Shown here one piece after another: positions 44,202 to 53,532 of a stretch of DNA of 64,000 nt. Where the stretch lies: positions 51,452-115,451 of the forward strand of contig JAFUZJ010000003.1 of the NCBI GenBank assembly GCA_017476665.1, read 5' to 3'. The notes below the pieces were generated by a model, which was given only the letters and a program-made list of their open reading frames with translations, searched no databases and was not told the DNA's origin. The first letter of the stretch is position 1, and each line of letters begins with the position of its first letter. The translations under genes were made by a program, and so were the position numbers. Source of the stretch: Lachnospiraceae bacterium. Lineage in GTDB: Bacteria; Bacillota; Clostridia; Lachnospirales; Lachnospiraceae.

Positions 44202-44966
44202 TTATAAAAGAGTTTTCAGCCTTCCTTTATAACCTTTATAAGCAAGATCAACTTCCCTCAGCAGTCTCTCAGGTTCCAGAAGAAGCGAACCGTGCCCTCT
44301 GTTCAAGAAAACCTTATGGGCAAAATGGTACTTTCTGCGGTCGACTTTTTTCAGAACATGTTTCAGACCGGGCTCCTTCTCCCCGTGCCATAGGTACGAA
44401 TCTGACCTGTTAAATGCCTCGTACTTGTAGCGGTAAGACATCATAGAATACTCAAGGTTATAGAGGGTTGTTTTTGAGGTCTCCTTATATATCATCGACT
44501 CTATATCTTCGCCGAGTATCTTATTGAACAGACCCATATGCCTGAATGCAAACAGTTCAACGCCGGTCAGAGCGGCGGCAACCATCCTTTTCGGCAGATC
44601 ATGCTTAAAATTCGGATATTCAAGTATCGTGAATCCGTCGGCGATGGCTGTGTGTACGGAAATACGAGGGTCAAGCAATATTTCTGTCATGATCATGCAG
44701 CCGAGGGACTCGCCGAGGATAATATCAATCTTGCCGTCAAAATTCTCCACAAGATATTCTGTGATCTTATGTGCTTCGTCTATCACACTTGTTGCGTCGA
44801 CCTCCGGCTCATCGGTATTAAAGCCGTCCTCAGCCACGGCAATGATGTGGTATTTCTTTTGAGCCACATTAATAAACGGCTGAAAACTCATCTGCCAGGT
44901 GGTATCCACTCCGTGCAAAAGCAGGAGCGTGGTATCGTTTTCTGTTCCAAATTCAAAGTATTTCAT
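44202..44966 (-). CDS. Alpha/beta hydrolase
   Basis: A 254-residue cytoplasmic hydrolase. TLLLLHGVDTTWQMSF is the oxyanion motif, the nucleophile elbow is IDIILGESLGCMIM (Ser in GESLG), and the catalytic His is in LNRGHGSLLL near the C-terminus; the acid is probably in the YLWHGEKEPG region. The substrate is unknown. It overlaps the membrane protein gene upstream by four bases, and the two are likely translationally coupled. Confidence 0.85.
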   Translation of the reverse strand: MKYFEFGTENDTTLLLLHGVDTTWQMSFQPFINVAQKKYHIIAVAEDGFNTDEPEVDATSVIDEAHKITEYLVENFDGKIDIILGESLGCMIMTEILLDPRISVHTAIADGFTILEYPNFKHDLPKRMVAAALTGVELFAFRHMGLFNKILGEDIESMIYKETSKTTLYNLEYSMMSYRYKYEAFNRSDSYLWHGEKEPGLKHVLKKVDRRKYHFAHKVFLNRGHGSLLLEPERLLREVDLAYKGYKGRLKTLL

Positions 44967-45673
44967 GATGTTTTCCTCTCTTTACAGACACAGGCAACAG
45001 CCAGAAACATTACACCCATACCAAGCGACGCCCCTGATTTTGCAAGCAGGGAGAAAAACCTGTTCCCGGTTATGCCTGTAAGCACCGCCCCGACAACGTT
45101 AAAAATGATGTAAAGGCCCGCTGTGTTCCCGATCACCGCCACCTTTGGAAGCGGCAGGATCTTTTTCAGAACATAATAAATATAGGCTATCGAGAGACAC
45201 ACCTCCGTAACAGTCACCCACAGGTTCGTAGCTGCAAAAGAGACAAGAAATGGTGTCCGATAGGCAGCATCTGCCATTTCAGGTGAAATGCCGCTCGCAA
45301 GCGCCTGCTTTACGTTCATCTCCAGCACGGCACAGACCGAGTGAGCCGCAAAGAAAGACAGGATTCCAATAATCGCACCGATCTGGAAGCAGCGATACAT
45401 CTTTCCCTTCTGTTCTCCCAAACGGTCCCGTAAAACGGAATCCATCGCACTAAGTCCAAGATACATAAAGGGTGCTGCGATCACGCCTGTCAACAATGTG
45501 AAATACATTCTCCCCATAGGCATATCCCTGATCGAGGACTTCATTATAAGCAGAATATCTTCTCCTTCATTGGCAAAGCTTTGTAAGAGCACATCTCCTA
45601 CGGCAAACAGCGCCATCCCGATAAATCCGATGACAAGAAGAAACCTGCGATTTTCTGATTTGATATACAACAT
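44963..45673 (-). CDS. Multi-pass membrane protein (DUF6796-like)
   Basis: A 236-residue membrane protein with about six to seven helices. The N-terminal LLVIGFIGMALFAVGDVLLQ and KMYRCFQIGAIIGILSFFAA segments resemble the DUF6796 group, of unknown function; this is a tentative match. It lies between two alpha/beta hydrolase genes in one direction. A role in handling a hydrophobic substrate is conceivable but not shown. Confidence 0.6.
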   Translation of the reverse strand: MLYIKSENRRFLLVIGFIGMALFAVGDVLLQSFANEGEDILLIMKSSIRDMPMGRMYFTLLTGVIAAPFMYLGLSAMDSVLRDRLGEQKGKMYRCFQIGAIIGILSFFAAHSVCAVLEMNVKQALASGISPEMADAAYRTPFLVSFAATNLWVTVTEVCLSIAYIYYVLKKILPLPKVAVIGNTAGLYIIFNVVGAVLTGITGNRFFSLLAKSGASLGMGVMFLAVACVCKERKTS

Positions 45674-45706
45674 GATCTGTTTCCCTCCAAACCGGACTGT
45701 ATGAAT

Positions 45707-46627
45707 CTACCATTCTGCCAAGACTTTTTTCAGCCTCCTGTCAATATCCATGCGTGTTTCCCTGCATTCCTTCGGATGCTCTTTTCCGGCCTTGAACATA
45801 AAGGAAACCAATAGCCCGGAACCCACCGGCAGCATCATCCTGAGCATGGATTCCGGAAAGGCAAAGTGTGTTCCGTGCTCATATAGCCAGCTTTCAAAAG
45901 TGCTGTCATGCTGTAGTCCGGCAAGGCGCTTCTCCATCCTGCGGATGTATTTGCAGGTGTCCCAAAGCACGTCATCCTCCGCACCGATGAAGATGATCTT
46001 CCCGTGGATATTCTCCACCTTGATCCTCTCATCCTCCAAAATGGGATGTCTGCGCTCGGATTCGTCAAACAATTTCCGTGAAGCAACCTTGTCGCCGCCC
46101 GCCTTTGATTCCTCCTGAATCTTTTTCCAGTATTCCGGATGCCGATAGGCATAAGGCAGATAGGGAAGCGGCTTATTCTGCCATGACACGGAGGACTCAT
46201 TGTCGCCGGGCCTCTCAGTCGCACCGTCCTTGCCGTCACGGTAAAAGCCCTCCATCACAAAGTCCGGAGGCGAGATTGCAATGGTAAGTGACAGCTCCGA
46301 ATAGTAGGACGCCGCCAGCAGCGCCATCATCCCTGTGGTGGAAGCCCCCACAATGCCGAGTTTCTCGCAGCCCTGAGCTTTCATAAACGCGATTGCCTTA
46401 CCAAACCGCTCGATCGGATAATTGTGATGTCCGTAATCCTTCTTTTCCGGTGACATCGCCATCACATGAATAGCCTGCTGATTTAGCCATTTTGCTCCGG
46501 TCGAGGCCATGCGGTCCTCCGCGCTGTCACCAAGCATAATGATAAGCCCTCTGTTGCTTTTACCGGGCGCCGGATACCACGCTCCGTTAAATCCGTCGGA
46601 GTTAACTCTAAATACCTGTCTCTTCAT
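45707..46627 (-). CDS. Alpha/beta hydrolase (BAAT C-terminal-like)
   Basis: A 306-residue protein. The nucleophile region is KLGIVGASTTGMMALLAASY (Ser in GAST), preceded by a strand-loop IIMLGDSAEDRM. The acid is in IFIGAEDDVLWDTC and the His in YEHGTHFAFPESM, as in the acyl-CoA thioester hydrolase/bile acid transferase C-terminal group. Its natural substrate may be an acyl thioester or ester. No signal peptide. It is the first gene of the hydrolase cluster. Confidence 0.83.
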   Translation of the reverse strand: MKRQVFRVNSDGFNGAWYPAPGKSNRGLIIMLGDSAEDRMASTGAKWLNQQAIHVMAMSPEKKDYGHHNYPIERFGKAIAFMKAQGCEKLGIVGASTTGMMALLAASYYSELSLTIAISPPDFVMEGFYRDGKDGATERPGDNESSVSWQNKPLPYLPYAYRHPEYWKKIQEESKAGGDKVASRKLFDESERRHPILEDERIKVENIHGKIIFIGAEDDVLWDTCKYIRRMEKRLAGLQHDSTFESWLYEHGTHFAFPESMLRMMLPVGSGLLVSFMFKAGKEHPKECRETRMDIDRRLKKVLAEW

Positions 46628-46706
46628 AGTCTGTAACCTGCTGCTCTGTATATTGTGTTAGCCTTGACTAACCATCATTTTATATTATTATGAGACTTTC
46701 TGCAAC

Positions 46707-46745
46707 AAAAAATCACTCAATTGCATTAAATGAACTGAGTGATTT
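46707..46745 (-). terminator. Terminator downstream of the AlbA remnant
   Basis: AAATCACTCA and TGAGTGATTT form a 10-bp stem, with six T following on the minus strand. It ends transcription from 46890 onward, about 150 bp after that stop. Confidence 0.82.
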
Positions 46746-46767
46746 CTATCCGACTGTTATCTATTTT

Positions 46768-46874
46768 TTCATTCCAACCAAGTTGGAATGAAGCTGCATC
46801 ATTGTAACAATCTCTGTATGCATTGGGTGTGCAATAAAGATGCAGGATCTGTTGATTATTCGAAAATCAACAGA
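46768..46874. repeat. Two further inverted repeats after the AlbA remnant
   Basis: TTCATTCCAAC-CAA-GTTGGAATGAA (46768-46792) is a perfect 11-bp palindromic stem, and CTGTTGATT/AATCAACAG (about 46850-46874) is a 9-bp one. Neither has a T-run placed for a terminator. They fill the stretch between the remnant and its terminator. Confidence 0.5.
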
Positions 46875-46889
46875 TTCATATATCTTTCT

Positions 46890-48236
46890 TTAATGTATTT
46901 CCCAATGTCCATATCGTTTTCCGCCGACACGCAATATACGACCAGCGGCAACTAAATTTCCCATTGCTCTTTTTATTGTACTGCGTGATACACCCAATTC
47001 TGTTACGAGATCATCATAAGTTGCCCGCCGATTATCTCTAAGTAATCGAATGATTTTTTCGGTCAAAAGGTTCTCTTTAGATTCATCCAAAGGTTCATTC
47101 TGACCCTTTGGCACTTTAGGTTGATCTATAAGAGCACTCTCAAGAGCCTTGAAAAAGACACGAAGCCCATGCCCAAGAAGCTCATAGCGCGGTGGCTCTG
47201 CTCCTAATTCCCTGCATTCGTCACATATTTTTTCAATTCCGCGACCCCAATGCTCAATATACCCTGCCCGGTAAAAAACGTTTGCAATGTCCGGATTATA
47301 AGGAACGGAATCATGAGGCTCCATCAGTGTTTCTACTGTCCACCCCTCAGGGAAAACGCACTGATTACTGATGATGAGCTGTTCATCCTCGATGCGTATC
47401 TGTATCGGGACACCATACATATAGCATGTATGCGCTATGGCATTATAAACAGCTTCTCGAATGGCCTCTCGCAAAGGGATACGTTTCAACCCTTTTATCA
47501 TGTATATAATCAACCTTTGCCTTCAGATACTTCAGGTAGATAATATCGATGACCTGATCAGCATTTTTAATCAGAGATCCTTCGAGATCATCATGATATA
47601 GTAAGTCTGCTCCCTCACCAAATCTCCCGATTTTTATATAACTTCCGACCTGTATGATTCCGGGATCATGGTAAAACAAAAGAACTGCCGATCGTTTCAG
47701 TTTTCCATCTGTCGTTAATCCAAGTTTGCTCAAAAGCTCTGCATTCGGTATATCAAGCTCCTTCTGCGTCATTCGTCTGCTTCTAAGAGCCTCTCTGCGG
47801 AAAATTTTGAAGCTTTCCTCATCCAGATCATCCACCGTGATATTGTCTACAGTGACATCCTCCCAGCGGAAACCGGTCTTCTGCATGATAAATTCTGATA
47901 ATGCGATCCCGGTCAGCTGCTGCTTGGTTGCACCACTCCGATAATGGAATTCGCCATGATAACTGATAGGAAAAGAACTCGGTTTCACTTTAATCTCCAA
48001 ATAGTCTTTTCCATCCTTGGTGTGCTTATTCACGTCGGCAACAATACCTAGCCCGGACTGAATCTTGTTCGGGATATCCTCCAGCAACTTTTTGATATTC
48101 TTCACCCCGACAACTTTTCCGGTATCATCTATGCCAATATATATGGTGCCACCCTGTGCATTGGCGAAGCCGCAAAGCCACTTCAGTATTCATCCCGCCA
48201 GGATTCTTTATATTCGATGTTTTGACTTTCTGCCAT
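46890..48236 (-). pseudogene. AlbA_2/HATPase/winged-helix regulator with two frameshifts
   Basis: The gene starts at ATG 48236 (GGAGG upstream): MAESQNIEYKESWRDEY then a stop, but the -1 frame continues with LKWLCGFANAQGGTIYIGID, the AlbA_2 motif. A 220-residue open frame follows (47443-48105) and ends in HSRSCL; one base fewer at a CCC near 47485 restores TYPLREAIREAVYNAIAH, the ATPase N-box. The last part (46890-47513) ends in a winged helix (TYDDLVTELGVSRSTIKRAM). Two single-C changes break an otherwise complete 450-residue regulator. It is next to a broken type I restriction-modification operon, with which such genes often travel. Confidence 0.88.
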
Positions 48237-48312
48237 AAACAATACCTCCAGTTAATAATTCTCATTCAATGGTGAATGACTACTGCTCTCTAGAAACTCT
48301 GATTTTTTTACA

Positions 48313-48414
48313 TTAATCTTTATCCCATCGATTTGAATCCGTCCAACGAAAATTTGGATCCTTGCTACGTCGTGGATCATTTTCCCATTCTTCAGCTATC
48401 TTTGGAATAGCCAT
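48313..48414 (-). CDS. 33-aa hypothetical protein
   Basis: ATG at 48414 with GAGGAGG six bases upstream, 33 codons, TAA at 48313. The product is charged and aromatic (MAIPKIAEEWENDPRRSKDP, then FRWTDSN). It lies between the HsdS remnant (stop at 48433) and the AlbA remnant, in the same direction. The strong ribosome binding site supports translation. No family is recognised. Confidence 0.5.
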   Translation of the reverse strand: MAIPKIAEEWENDPRRSKDPNFRWTDSNRWDKD

Positions 48415-48432
48415 GCTACACCTCCTCGTTTT

Positions 48433-49288
48433 CTACGAAACTGACTTTAAGACCACACTTATTTTTTCAGCGATTCTTTTTTGTTCATCAAATGGTGGTA
48501 ACGGAATCAGAAACTCTTGTATTTTCTTTATTGCAAGTTTTGGCTGTGCAACTTGTGTGGTCAGCATTTCAATCTGCTTTTGAACAACTGATGACGATAG
48601 GCAGAATATAAGCCAATCTTGATCTATATTAGAGAAGACAATCCTATCTGCATTTTCAGTGAGATTCGCTCCATCTATCTCCGCTGGTATTTTCCCCACG
48701 CGTCCGATTGTTCCAGCTACTGTTATATAGACATCTTCTTTGTTGATGATGTACTGGGAAATTGATGGGTATATATCCTCCGGAACGTACAACAATCCTT
48801 CTGTAATAACAGATAGATCTTTCATTTCTGAAACTCTAATATACTTATGTCCAGTATCCTCTGTGGTAAGTTTTCTCCCGGCCGGAATTCTTTTTCCGCC
48901 TAAAATCGTTGCAATATTTCCAAGTCGTGTCCACTGCCAAGTTGCAGGAATATCGCAAAGAATATCCTCAGAGCTAATATTCTTTGTCATAGTATCTTTC
49001 TTAATTCGTCCGTTTTTTATAGCCTCTTCTCTTGAAACGCGTATGATGATATGTTAATCCAATATTTGTTGATCCAATATCGGAAAGCCGACACCAAGAC
49101 CAAGAAGATGGTATATCGTATGGGACTTCATCTTCAGAGAAGTCCGGCTTAAACGATCTATCCGCCATCTTTTTGCACAACTCGTCAATCAAATCTGATG
49201 CCGGTGCATCTTGGGGTTTTTGATCCACTAATTCACCTTTTAATGCCAGGAGCAGTATACGATCTCTTATAGCCTTTGTATTAATCAA
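48433..49288 (-). pseudogene. hsdS: Type I restriction specificity subunit HsdS, first recognition domain deleted
   Basis: The N-terminal piece (49001-49288) starts MINTKAIRDRILLLALKGEL and runs to DIGSTNIGLTYHH, then goes out of frame. A different frame gives RVSREEAIKNGRIKKDT, the conserved central linker of HsdS, followed by the second piece (48433-48990), DILCDIPATWQWTRLGNIAT with one target recognition domain and the C-terminal IPLPPFDEQKRIAEKI. The first recognition domain is missing between GLTYH and the linker. The deletion also shifts the frame, so no full protein is made. HsdS recognises DNA for HsdM and HsdR. Confidence 0.88.
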
Positions 49289-50412
49289 AGCTCAATCCCT
49301 CCCAGCAATTCTTTTAATTGAGCAACAGCCGCACTGATGCCGTCCGCCTCTTCCTGCATCTCATCAAGGATTTCTCCGACGGAACGATCATCTTCTTCTG
49401 TGAAGTCGATCCATTTGAAGTTAAGGTCTTCCCGCGCTTTGACATCTGCTTCAGTAAACTTTTTCCATCTTCCATTAGGATTGGTTTCAGCATCATAGGT
49501 CTCGGTACGATCCTGCAAATGACCGGAGCAATAGCAATCTACAAATTCCTGCAGATGATCCCTCGTCATCGGTTTTGTCGCCATCGTATGCTTAACGCCT
49601 GTGCGGTAGTCGTATACCCAGATATCCTTTGTGGGCTCCCCCTTCTCAAAAAAGAGCACGTTTGTCTTAACGCCATTGGCATAGAAGATTCCCGTAGGAA
49701 GGCGGAGGATCGTATGAAGGTTATAATCCTTCATCAGCTTTTCCCTCACCTTTGCAGTAGCGCCAGCGTCAGTCAATACACTATCTGGTAGAACTACACC
49801 TACTCTTCCGCCGGTCTTTATGATAGACATGATATGCTGCAGGAAATTAACCTGATTATCCGTGGTCTTGATAAATTCAGGTCTGTTTGCAGATACCTCC
49901 ACACTACCCTGCGGACGTGTACCGAATGGCGGATTGGTCATAACCACTTGGTAAAGATCATCCGTAGTCTCAATCAGAGAATCCTTATATGCAATCGGGC
50001 TCTTATTCACGCCGATATCATGTAAATACAGGTTCATGGATGCCAGCGTAACAACCAAGGAAGTATTATCTGCTCCGTAAAGAGCATTATTCTTCAGGAA
50101 CTTCTGCTTCTCCACATCCTTACTCTGCTTGCGCATATGCTCATAGGCTGCAAGCAAGAATCCACCTGTTCCACAACAAGGATCTGTTGCCGTGTCTAAT
50201 TTGATACAACATAACGGCAGTCTTTTTCTACCCCTTAACGATGAACACCCCCGTGTGCATTTTTGCACACCCCTCATAACGATGCCGTATGCACCGTTAC
50301 GGAGTAAGGTATTCGGTTTTATCGCTGCCTGTGCGTACATTTTGCTCGCCTCGTAGTGCTGTGTGCTGTTACCCCAGCTTATCTCCATTCTGCACTGCTT
50401 TGTCCGGTGCAA
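49285..50412 (-). pseudogene. hsdM: Type I methyltransferase HsdM, N-terminally truncated and fused to foreign sequence
   Basis: From about 50200 downstream the protein is a good HsdM: DPCCGTGGFLLAAYEHM (motif I, DPxxGTGG), then VVMTNPPFGTRPQGSVEV (motif IV NPPF), and a C-terminal KWIDFTEEDDRSVGEI region. It adds methyl groups to adenine with HsdS. The first 60-65 codons (IVMRGVQKCTRGCSSLRGRK; RLPLCCIKLDTA) do not belong to the family; HsdM normally has 150+ residues before motif I. The frame overlaps the HsdS start by four bases. Without the N-terminal domain and HsdS it is likely inactive. Confidence 0.85.
50195..50365 (-). mobile_element. Probable mobile-element scar at the truncated end of hsdM
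   Basis: The segment between the last recognisable HsdM residue and csaA encodes no family in frame and carries GTGTGC/GCACAC inverted arms (about 50250-50270). The odd peptide LPLCCIKLDTA is one I associate with ends of Firmicutes conjugative elements; this is recollection, not a match. It marks the break point of the operon. Confidence 0.35.
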
Positions 50413-50698
50413 TTAATACAACCCCGCCTTCACTATATGTTCCGAGTACCAACACCTGCGACATAAAGTCCGCAATCTGTCTCGGCGGGAAATTCACTAC
50501 CGCCAGCACCTGTTTGCCGATTAGTTCCTCTGGCTTGTAATGTTCGGTAATCTGAGCCGAGGACTTCTTCTCTCCGATTCCCGCTCCGAAATCCACCTTC
50601 AGTTGGTAAGCGGGCTTTCTTGCTTTTTCAAAGACCTTTGCCTCTGTAATCGTCCCCACTCGGATATCCAGCTTCATGAAATCATCAAAGGTTGCCAT
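50369..50698 (-). CDS. CsaA-like tRNA-binding domain protein
   Basis: A 109-residue protein with the EMAP/OB-fold tRNA-binding pattern: DDFMKLDIRVGTITEAKVFE, KARKPAYQLKVDFGAGIGEK and NFPPRQIADFMSQVLVLGTY. The Bacillus CsaA protein of this type has chaperone-like activity for export and binds tRNA-like RNA. Length is normal for the stand-alone form. It follows the MFS transporter by 16 bp on the same strand. Confidence 0.88.
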   Translation of the reverse strand: MATFDDFMKLDIRVGTITEAKVFEKARKPAYQLKVDFGAGIGEKKSSAQITEHYKPEELIGKQVLAVVNFPPRQIADFMSQVLVLGTYSEGGVVLIAPDKAVQNGDKLG

Positions 50699-50714
50699 CA
50701 GTTATCTCTCCTCT

Positions 50715-51956
50715 TCATTCTTTTCCTTCTCGGATACGATAGCTTGCTGCTGCCGCAATCGCCGCAAGAATCAAGTTTACAATCCAAAGCGGTGCATATC
50801 CCAAACCCGCCTTGACAAATTGCCCTCCTAAAGACGCACTGGCGAACGCTCCGATCTGATGCCCAACAAGGGCAAATCCGTAAAGCACCGCCATTTCTTT
50901 GGCGCCAAACTTGCGGCTGATGGTTCCCATCGTGGGAGGAACTGTGGAATCGCCTGTAAGCCCCAAAAGACCTGTCATGATAAATGCAAAAGGCGCAGAT
51001 TTTGGCAGAAGCAAAAATCCGGCCGAGATAAACACTCTCGTAAGATATACGCTCCCAAGGACATTTTTCATCTTAAACTTGGTACCCAAAAATCCAGTCA
51101 GGATTGCTCCGAGCATCGTAGTTATTCCATAGACCGTAAGCGTAAGGGATGAGAGACTTCCCGGTATTCCATAAGAGAGATATTGCGAAAATAAATGGCT
51201 TTCTATGATGGACATATTGAAGCCGCAGGTGGCAAAGCCAATGAGGATCAAACGATAATCCCTGTCCTTGAACGCTTCGCTAATGATAACCCGAAGTGTC
51301 CTTTTCCCATTTTTTACATCCTCATCTGTCTCATCTTCCGCTTTCCTCTCGACCTTTTTATCCAGTCTCCCGATCCACAAAGCAACGGGTATCATGATAA
51401 CAAAAGGTACGGCAAGGGTAAACAGCGTAAATACAATGCCGTTTGCAGAGATCAGTCTCTCCATACCCGGTGCCATCAGCGCATCCCCCACTCCTGCGCT
51501 TGCCTGCAAGAACCCCGATACAATAACTGCCTTCTTATCTCCAACGATCGGCGTAATGGCACTCATCAAGATTCCGGATGCCAGTCCCGTCGTACCGATG
51601 GGCAGAATGATTCCAAATGCGATTAGAAGCGGAAAGAAGGTGCGACAGAACGTGGTCAGAACAAGCCCCAGCGATATCATGACGATACCTGTCATCATTA
51701 CGAAACTGTTGCTTTTCCTTAATGCCAACATCCCCATAAAGGGCTGTGCCACTCCATAAAGAAGGGCACCCACTCCGATGACAAAACTGACCGCCGCATA
51801 ATCAAGTCCTGTCAGATCCACCAGGGCATTCAGCATAATCCCATAGTTGTCATGGACTCCCTGCATGACGGCAAATACAATGCATACGGAAATTACAACA
51901 AGCAGTATCCTTCCAATTCTATCATTCTGTTCATTTGTTTTCGTATGATTATTCAT
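50715..51956 (-). CDS. MFS transporter
   Basis: A 413-residue membrane protein with about 12 helices, a central hydrophilic loop after helix 6 (GRLDKKVERKAEDETDEDVK), and the conserved MFS positions FGAKEMAVLYGFALVGHQIG near the C-terminal half. Monocarboxylate or oxalate/formate-like carriers share this pattern. Substrate unknown. The operon continues into csaA, and an Fe-S redox gene lies upstream by 67 bp on the same strand, so the carrier may serve that enzyme. Confidence 0.86.
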   Translation of the reverse strand: MNNHTKTNEQNDRIGRILLVVISVCIVFAVMQGVHDNYGIMLNALVDLTGLDYAAVSFVIGVGALLYGVAQPFMGMLALRKSNSFVMMTGIVMISLGLVLTTFCRTFFPLLIAFGIILPIGTTGLASGILMSAITPIVGDKKAVIVSGFLQASAGVGDALMAPGMERLISANGIVFTLFTLAVPFVIMIPVALWIGRLDKKVERKAEDETDEDVKNGKRTLRVIISEAFKDRDYRLILIGFATCGFNMSIIESHLFSQYLSYGIPGSLSSLTLTVYGITTMLGAILTGFLGTKFKMKNVLGSVYLTRVFISAGFLLLPKSAPFAFIMTGLLGLTGDSTVPPTMGTISRKFGAKEMAVLYGFALVGHQIGAFASASLGGQFVKAGLGYAPLWIVNLILAAIAAAASYRIREGKE

Positions 51957-52023
51957 TTTTTGTCAGCTCTTTCTTGTACAAGCAGAAATTTGTTTGACTA
52001 ATAAGTAGTATCATTAATGTTTA

Positions 52024-52953
52024 TCAATGTTCATCAATGTACTGTCCCAGCTTTAAGTGGTATTCATCAAGAGTGTCCTGCATCATCTCTGTTTTTTTAT
52101 CCAGAATCAGATCCGGCAAGTAGAGGGGGGTTTTCCCTGCAAATACCATGGCACGGACACAGCCTATGCAATACACGACAACATTATCAGACGGAAGTTG
52201 CACAGCTCTCATCCGTATCCGCTTCTCGACATCAGCATTGGGAACGTACCCATAAAAGTTATCTCCACAGCAGACAGATTCTGTCCCGCTGAATTTTGAT
52301 TCCACTACTTTAATATTCATCTTTGCAAGAAGGCTTCGTATAGCTTGGTGAACCTGCGGCTTATGCCTATATCCGCAAGAATCATGTACAGAAACAGTTA
52401 GTCCGGTATGATCCGGCAGCTCCAGATCGCTCAAGCTGTCAACGACTTCCCAAAGAGAAACCGTGTTGATACCTTCATAAAGAGACCGAAATCGGCGGTC
52501 ACACCCGGCACAGTTGTTGATGATGGTGGAGCCGTGCGGAATCTTTGGATCGTGCCTGCAACAGACAGAATGCAGCTGTATGCTCTCAAACCTGTCCTTC
52601 AGGATGCCCATGATTATACTGGGTAGCTCAGGCTTGTATAAGCTCATGGCGCATCCAGGATTAAAGTACAAATGTTCTTCGTCAAGCTCTTTTATATCGA
52701 TACTTTGGCGAATAAACGGCACCCTGACCGCCGCACCCTTTGGACAGACGGCAGAGCAAGTACCGCAGTCAATGCAAGTTTCCGCATTGACCATATATTG
52801 GTTTTCTCCTTTAGATATTGCATTCACAGGGCAGGCTTTAGTGCAGGCTCCACAACTAATGCAATCGGCTGTAATGTGATAACTGAATTTATCTTCAATT
52901 CCACAATGAATCTGCTTTGCGGGTGTTAACCTATTATTATCAATGTTGCTCAT
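52024..52953 (-). CDS. 4Fe-4S and CCG-domain iron-sulfur protein (heterodisulfide reductase-like)
   Basis: About 309 residues; ATG at 52953 has GGAGG seven bases upstream and the ORF upstream of it lacks one. Two ferredoxin clusters: DCISCGACTKACPVNAISKG and ETCIDCGTCSAVCPKGAAV. The C-terminal half has the CCG-type Cys pattern (NNCAGCDRRFRSL; SVCCGDNFYGYVPN; VYCIGCVRAMVF), like GlpC/HdrB subunits. It should carry two 4Fe-4S clusters and a special cluster to move electrons, possibly to quinone or a disulfide. It has no membrane anchor. The oxidoreductase partner is not visible here. Confidence 0.87.
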   Translation of the reverse strand: MSNIDNNRLTPAKQIHCGIEDKFSYHITADCISCGACTKACPVNAISKGENQYMVNAETCIDCGTCSAVCPKGAAVRVPFIRQSIDIKELDEEHLYFNPGCAMSLYKPELPSIIMGILKDRFESIQLHSVCCRHDPKIPHGSTIINNCAGCDRRFRSLYEGINTVSLWEVVDSLSDLELPDHTGLTVSVHDSCGYRHKPQVHQAIRSLLAKMNIKVVESKFSGTESVCCGDNFYGYVPNADVEKRIRMRAVQLPSDNVVVYCIGCVRAMVFAGKTPLYLPDLILDKKTEMMQDTLDEYHLKLGQYIDEH

Positions 52954-53042
52954 CAAATAACCTCCATACCAATACCTCAACATATTATGGATTTCCGCGC
53001 TGACAAAGGAAAAACTCATCAGCAATGTACGTAAATTTCTAT

Positions 53043-53231
53043 TTATATTATTGTCTGGTCACTCTGTTGCCTTGCCATTACTTCAAGCATATGCCTGCCA
53101 ATCTTCTCAGGATCGTAATCATTCGCCTGGAAGATAAACCGCAGTCCGTCTGGCGTCAGTATGCGACCATTGTTTTTATCGTGGAGATACTTCTGAAATT
53201 CCTCGTACTCCGAATTTTTTATTTGCTTCAT
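53043..53231 (-). CDS. 62-aa hypothetical protein after an XRE regulator
   Basis: A small protein (KNSEYEEFQKYLHDKNNGRI; LTPDGLRFIFQANDYDPEKI). No membrane helix or known motif. ATGA overlap with the XRE gene indicates co-translation. It could be a toxin-like partner or an accessory protein; the size fits but no toxin motif is visible. Confidence 0.6.
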   Translation of the reverse strand: MKQIKNSEYEEFQKYLHDKNNGRILTPDGLRFIFQANDYDPEKIGRHMLEVMARQQSDQTII

Positions 53232-53446
53232 TTTGATTCTTCCTTCTTAACATAAGTAAGCTGGATATCGTACCCCAACTTGTCGAGCATATCTACAAAG
53301 ACCTTGTTGACGATGCCGTCCTTCTTGTTTATGAGCCTGCTGACATACGGAGCGGAAGTACCGACCATCTCCGCAAGCTGTGCCTGCGTGACGCCTTCTT
53401 CCAAGCATTTTACTTTTACATCAATTTCGAGATTGTTCTTTATCAT
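53228..53446 (-). CDS. XRE-family helix-turn-helix regulator
   Basis: A 72-residue protein from ATG 53446 (GGAG seven bases upstream). The HTH is VTQAQLAEMVGTSAPYVSRL, a classic cro/C1-type motif. It may repress its own operon. Its partner is the 62-aa gene, with a four-base overlap. Toxin-antitoxin or phage-control pairs have this size and order, but no toxin family is recognised. Confidence 0.8.
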   Translation of the reverse strand: MIKNNLEIDVKVKCLEEGVTQAQLAEMVGTSAPYVSRLINKKDGIVNKVFVDMLDKLGYDIQLTYVKKEESK

Positions 53447-53532
53447 TTCAAAACTCCATTCTCTGCAACTCAATTTCACAATCTGTGCAATCTATTATAC
53501 CAAAAAAATATGGATATTTCTACCCTCGCAAC

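Noticed and set aside
46768-46792. Perfect hairpin as a terminator
   Set aside because: The T-run is on the wrong side for either strand; kept only as an inverted repeat.
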